Assembly (NCBI RefSeq): GCF_020990385.1
Contig: NZ_CP087597.1
Location: 1,201,001 to 1,265,000, forward strand
Source: Paracoccus sp. MA
GTDB lineage: Bacteria; Pseudomonadota; Alphaproteobacteria; Rhodobacterales; Rhodobacteraceae
DNA: 64,000 bases
Direction of reading: 5' to 3'
The notes beneath the pieces are model-generated. The model was not told the origin of the DNA and ran no database searches. It saw nothing but the letters and a program-made list of their open reading frames with translations. Positions 60,176 to 64,000 of this stretch are shown piece by piece. Position 1 is the stretch's first letter, and each line of letters opens with the position of its first letter. Made by a program: the position numbers and the translations under genes.

Positions 60176-61771
60176 TCACACCATCATTTCCTTGGTCGCG
60201 GTCAGCTTCAGGTCCGGGTGGTCGCGGCTCACCCGGTCGATGTCCCATTGCAGGCGCGTGAGATAGACCAGATCGCCGTCATGGTCCTGCGCCATGTGGC
60301 CCTTGTTGGCATTGGCGAAGGCATCGACCTTGTCCTTGGCCCCCGAGACCCAGCGCGCGCTGGTGAATTGCGAGGATTCGAAGCGCACCGGCAGGCCGTA
60401 TTCCAGCTCGATGCGGCTCGCCAGCACCTCGAATTGCAGCGCCCCCACCACGCCGACGATGAAGCCCGAGCCGATCATCGGCTTGAACACCTTGGCCGCG
60501 CCCTCTTCCGCAAATTGCATCAGCGCCTTTTCCAGGTGCTTGGCCTTCATCGGATCGCCGGCGCGCACGGTCTGCAACAGTTCCGGCGCAAAGCTGGGGA
60601 TGCCGGTGAAGCGCAGCGCCTCGCCCTCGGTCAGGGCGTCGCCGATGCGCAGCTGGCCGTGGTTGGGGATGCCGATGATGTCGCCCGCCCAGGCCTCTTC
60701 CGCCAGTTCGCGGTCGGCGGCCAGGAACAGCACCGGGTTCGATACCGCCATCGGTTTCTTGGATCGCACGTGCAGAAGCTTCATCCCGCGCTCGAAATGC
60801 CCCGAGGCGAGGCGCACGAAGGCCACCCGGTCGCGATGCTTGGGATCCATGTTGGCCTGCACCTTGAAGACGAAGCCGGTCACCGACTTTTCCTCGGGGG
60901 CGATCTGGCGCTCGGCGGCGTTCTGCGGCTGCGGCTGGGGGCCGAATTCGCCGATGCCGGTCATCAGCTCCTTGACGCCGAAGCTGTTGATGGCCGAGCC
61001 GAACCAGATCGGCGTCATGTGCCCTTCCAGGAAGGACTTGCGGTCGAAGGCGGGCAGCAGTTCGCGCGCCATCTCCAGCTCCTCGCGCAGCTTCTCCAGC
61101 AGCTCGGCGGGAACGTGATCGGCCAGCTTGGGATCGTCCAGGCCGGAAATCTGGATCGACTCGGCCACCTTGTTGCGATCGGCGCGGTCCATGATCTCCA
61201 GCCGGTCGTTGAGCAGGTCATAGGCGCCGATGAAGTCGCGGCCCATGCCGATCGGCCAGCTGACCGGCGACACGTCGATGGCCAGGTTCTCCTGGATCTC
61301 GTCGATGATCTCGAAAGTATCGCGGCTTTCGCGGTCCATCTTGTTGCAGAAGGTCAGGATCGGCAGGTCGCGCAGCCGGCAGACCTCGAACAGCTTGCGG
61401 GTCTGGCTCTCGACCCCCTTGGCGCCGTCGATGACCATGATCGCGGCGTCCACCGCCGTCAGCGTGCGATAGGTGTCCTCGGAGAAATCGCTGTGGCCGG
61501 GCGTGTCCACCAGGTTGAAGCGATAGGGCCCGAAATCGAAGCTCATGGCGGAGGCGGAGACCGAGATGCCGCGGTCCTGCTCCATCTTCATGAAGTCCGA
61601 GCGGGTGCGCCGCGCCTCGCCCTTGGCGCGGACCTGGCCGGCCATCTGGATCGCGCCGCCGAACAGCAGGAACTTCTCGGTCAGCGTGGTCTTGCCCGCG
61701 TCCGGGTGCGAGATGATCGCAAAGGTCCGGCGGCGGGCGATTTCGGGCGGAAGATCGGGACGGTTCATCAT
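60176..61771 (-). CDS. prfC: Peptide chain release factor 3
   Basis: The protein is 531 residues. GTPase motifs: SHPDAGKTTL (G1, about 20-29), DTPGHSDFSEDTYR (G3) and NKMDRE (G4). The EF-G-like domains with GVVGALQFEVLASRIE identify RF3. It recycles RF1 and RF2 after termination. Tandem ATGs occur at 61771 and 61768. Confidence 0.96.
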   Translation of the reverse strand: MMNRPDLPPEIARRRTFAIISHPDAGKTTLTEKFLLFGGAIQMAGQVRAKGEARRTRSDFMKMEQDRGISVSASAMSFDFGPYRFNLVDTPGHSDFSEDTYRTLTAVDAAIMVIDGAKGVESQTRKLFEVCRLRDLPILTFCNKMDRESRDTFEIIDEIQENLAIDVSPVSWPIGMGRDFIGAYDLLNDRLEIMDRADRNKVAESIQISGLDDPKLADHVPAELLEKLREELEMARELLPAFDRKSFLEGHMTPIWFGSAINSFGVKELMTGIGEFGPQPQPQNAAERQIAPEEKSVTGFVFKVQANMDPKHRDRVAFVRLASGHFERGMKLLHVRSKKPMAVSNPVLFLAADRELAEEAWAGDIIGIPNHGQLRIGDALTEGEALRFTGIPSFAPELLQTVRAGDPMKAKHLEKALMQFAEEGAAKVFKPMIGSGFIVGVVGALQFEVLASRIELEYGLPVRFESSQFTSARWVSGAKDKVDAFANANKGHMAQDHDGDLVYLTRLQWDIDRVSRDHPDLKLTATKEMMV

Positions 61772-61836
61772 GCCCCGCGCTTTAGCGTGCGCCGCGCGCA
61801 GTCTCAAATGGAATCGCGGCCCGGATGGAATCGGGG

Positions 61837-62586
61837 TCAGACGAACTGTTCACGGATCAGCCGTTCCTCGAGCCCGTGGCCGGGGTCGAAAAGCAGCCGG
61901 TGCCGGATGGTGTTTTCCGAACGGATCTCGACCCAGAGCACCGAGTCGACGCCGCGCGAATCGGCATCGGCCATCACCGGGCGCTTGTCGGGATCCAGCA
62001 CGTCGATGCGCACCGTCGCCGACTTGGGCAGGATGGCGCCGCGCCAGCGCCGCGGCCGGAACGGAGCGATGGCGGTCAGCGCCAGCACGTCCGAACCGAG
62101 CGGCAGGATCGGCCCGTTCGCCGAATAATTGTAGGCGGTCGAGCCGGCGGGGGTGGAGAGCAGCGCGCCGTCGCAGATCAGCTCCTCCATGCGCACCCGG
62201 CCGTTCACGCTGATGCGCAGCCGCGCCGCCTGCGGGCCGGCGCGCAGCATGCTGACTTCGTTGATGGCCAGCGCGCAATGCTCGTGCCCGTCGGTGGTGC
62301 CGGCGGTCATGGCCAGCGGATTGACCACGGTTTCCTCGGCGGCCAGGATGCGGGCGGGCAAGTCCTCCTCGGAATAGGCGTTCATCAGGAAGCCCACGGT
62401 GCCGCGGTTCATGCCATAGACCGGCAGGCCGCGATTCTGGTGCATGACCGACAGCATCAGCCCGTCGCCCCCCAGCGCCACGATCACCTCGGCCTCGCGG
62501 ATCGGCACATGGCCGTAACGCTCGGACAGCGCCTCGGCGGCGGTCACGGCGGTTTCGGTGCTCGAGGCGATGAAATGCAGCTTCAT
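61837..62586 (-). CDS. nadK: NAD kinase
   Basis: The protein is 249 residues. The GGDG motif is at 39-42, followed by NRGTVGFLMN and the NAD-binding LICDGALLSTPAGSTAYNYSANGP. It phosphorylates NAD to NADP. It is read divergently from glyA and lies 65 bases upstream of prfC on the same strand. Confidence 0.95.
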   Translation of the reverse strand: MKLHFIASSTETAVTAAEALSERYGHVPIREAEVIVALGGDGLMLSVMHQNRGLPVYGMNRGTVGFLMNAYSEEDLPARILAAEETVVNPLAMTAGTTDGHEHCALAINEVSMLRAGPQAARLRISVNGRVRMEELICDGALLSTPAGSTAYNYSANGPILPLGSDVLALTAIAPFRPRRWRGAILPKSATVRIDVLDPDKRPVMADADSRGVDSVLWVEIRSENTIRHRLLFDPGHGLEERLIREQFV

Positions 62587-62729
62587 GCGGCCATCATGGC
62601 GCGCGGCGGGCCGGGCGCAAGGCCCTTTGGCACATGGGATAATCTACCGCCCGCGCGTCGCATCCGTCCTAGCGGGACGCGCGGAAAGGCGCTAGAACCC
62701 CGGCAAGCCGCTTTTTGCATGAGGACCAG

Positions 62730-64000
62730 ATGACCGACACCGGATTCTTCGCCGATGAGCTTGCCACCCGCGACCCTGCCATTTTCGGGGCGATCCGCCA
62801 GGAGCTTGGCCGCCAGCGCGACGAGATCGAGCTGATCGCGTCCGAGAACATCGTCTCGAAGGCGGTGCTTGAGGCGCAGGGCTCGGTCCTGACCAACAAA
62901 TACGCCGAGGGCTATCCGGGCAAGCGCTATTACGGCGGCTGCCAATATGTCGACGTGGTCGAGGAGCTGGCCATCGAACGCGCCAAGCAGCTCTTCGATT
63001 GCGGCTTCGCCAATGTCCAGCCGAACAGCGGCAGCCAGATGAACCAGGCGGTGTTCCTGGCGCTGCTGCAGCCGGGCGACACCTTCATGGGGCTCGACCT
63101 GAATTCGGGCGGCCACCTGACGCATGGCTCGCCGGTCAACATGTCGGGCAAGTGGTTCAACGTCGTCAGCTACGGCGTGCGCCAGCAGGACCAGCTGCTG
63201 GACATGGAGGAGATCCGCAAAAAGGCCCATGAGACGAAGCCCAGGCTGATCCTGGCCGGCGGCACCGCCTATTCGCGGATCTGGGACTGGGCCGAATTCC
63301 GCAAGATCGCCGACGAGGTGGGCGCCTGGCTGATGGTCGACATGGCCCATATCGCCGGGCTGGTGGCGGGCGGCCAGCATCCCTCGCCGCTGCCGCATGC
63401 CCATGTGGTGACCACGACCACGCATAAATCGCTGCGCGGCCCGCGCGGCGGCATGGTGCTGACCAACGATGCCGAGATCGCCAAGAAGATCAACTCGGCG
63501 GTGTTCCCCGGCCTGCAGGGCGGCCCGCTGATGCATGTGATCGCCGCCAAGGCGGTGGCCTTCGGCGAGGCGCTGCGCCCCGAATTCAGGGACTATGCCG
63601 CGCAGGTCGTCGCCAATGCCCGCGCCATGGCGGACGAGCTGATGCGCGGCGGCATCGACATCGTCTCGGGCGGCACCGACAACCACCTGTGCCTGGCGGA
63701 CCTGCGCCCCAAGGGCGTGACCGGCAAGGCGACCGAGGCGGCCTTGGGCCGCGCCCACATCACCTGCAACAAGAACGGCGTGCCCTTCGATCCCGAGAAG
63801 CCCTTCGTGACCTCGGGCATCCGTCTGGGCGCGCCGGCCGGCACCACGCGGGGCTTCCGCGAGGCGGAGTTCCGCCAGATCGCCCGCTGGATCGTCGAGG
63901 TGGTGGACGGGCTGGCCGCGCATGGCGAGGCGGGCAATGCCGAGGTCGAGGCCCGCGTCAAGGCCGAGGTCGAGGCGCTTTGCGCGCGCTTCCCGCTTTA
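62730..64000 (+). CDS. glyA: Serine hydroxymethyltransferase (truncated at window edge)
   Basis: There are 423 complete codons visible; the usual length is about 420-435, so only the last few residues are missing. The PLP lysine is in [14 protein letters not shown]. The N-terminal [19 protein letters not shown] and YYGGCQYVD are diagnostic. It interconverts serine and glycine and loads tetrahydrofolate with one-carbon units. GAGGA precedes the ATG. Confidence 0.96.
   Translation, partial: MTDTGFFADELATRDPAIFGAIRQELGRQRDEIELIASENIVSKAVLEAQGSVLTNKYAEGYPGKRYYGGCQYVDVVEELAIERAKQLFDCGFANVQPNSGSQMNQAVFLALLQPGDTFMGLDLNSGGHLTHGSPVNMSGKWFNVVSYGVRQQDQLLDMEEIRKKAHETKPRLILAGGTAYSRIWDWAEFRKIADEVGAWLMVDMAHIAGLVAGGQHPSPLPHAHVVTTTTHKSLRGPRGGMVLTNDAEIAKKINSAVFPGLQGGPLMHVIAAKAVAFGEALRPEFRDYAAQVVANARAMADELMRGGIDIVSGGTDNHLCLADLRPKGVTGKATEAALGRAHITCNKNGVPFDPEKPFVTSGIRLGAPAGTTRGFREAEFRQIARWIVEVVDGLAAHGEAGNAEVEARVKAEVEALCARFPL

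Overview
This window looks like chromosomal core sequence from an alphaproteobacterium of the Rhodobacteraceae, almost certainly Paracoccus (P. denitrificans/pantotrophus type). The evidence is the high GC content, the linked ccoNOQP, uspA, fnrP and hemN genes with a ccoGHIS block beside them, FnrP cysteines at 14, 17, 25 and 113, a SAM/SAH-type riboswitch before metK, a GAAC-N7-GAAC LexA box before imuA-imuB-dnaE2, and the rpmF-plsX-fabH / ihfA-merR gene order. No plasmid, phage, insertion sequence or CRISPR signature was found.

Layout. 1-9955: an SUV3-like helicase (cut by the window edge), a TPR lipoprotein-like or secreted protein, an SCP2 protein, a lysophospholipase-like hydrolase, oligoendopeptidase F, a membrane dipeptidase, a glutathione transferase, polyphosphate kinase 2, ParE and a YnfA-like membrane protein. 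10010-13353: a HisN-type phosphatase with somewhat lower GC, a PAP2 phosphatase and LolDC-type lipoprotein export. 13451-24920: the microaerobic respiration island. It holds cbb3 oxidase structural genes (ccoNOQP), assembly genes (ccoGHIS), uspA, the oxygen sensor fnrP and anaerobic coproporphyrinogen oxidase hemN, tied together by three FNR-type boxes. A fourth box lies before the polyphosphate kinase gene. 24923-33041: a CDF metal exporter, DNA polymerase I, a small zinc protein, an orphan ABC ATPase, a HIT protein, and a divergent pair of a GT14 glycosyltransferase and a sulfotransferase. 33333-38644: rpmF-plsX-fabH, a DksA/TraR-like zinc protein, ihfA-merR, tRNA-Pro and a dCTP deaminase. 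38663-44181: scpB, scpA, nagZ, a SPOR protein and argS, read leftward. 44460-53343: a DEAD-box helicase, lnt, the riboswitch and metK, a J-domain protein, bolA, glpX and recJ. 53466-64000: tRNA-Glu, the SOS mutagenesis cassette imuA-imuB-dnaE2, rpmG, prfC, nadK and glyA (cut by the right edge).

How the genes work together. Under low oxygen FnrP should activate ccoN and ccoG and the heme gene hemN from boxes that sit about 41.5 bp before the predicted starts, so the oxidase, its copper/heme assembly factors and its heme supply rise together. The hemN box also touches the fnrP start codon, which suggests autoregulation. MetK expression should be throttled by S-adenosylmethionine through ribosome-site masking, and the imu cassette by LexA.

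The least explained structure is a repeated intergenic element found about nine times. It has a GC-rich hairpin, often a second hairpin, then a core containing GGATATTT and CAAGAAAGAAG. It usually follows a stop codon and reads in the direction of the gene it follows.
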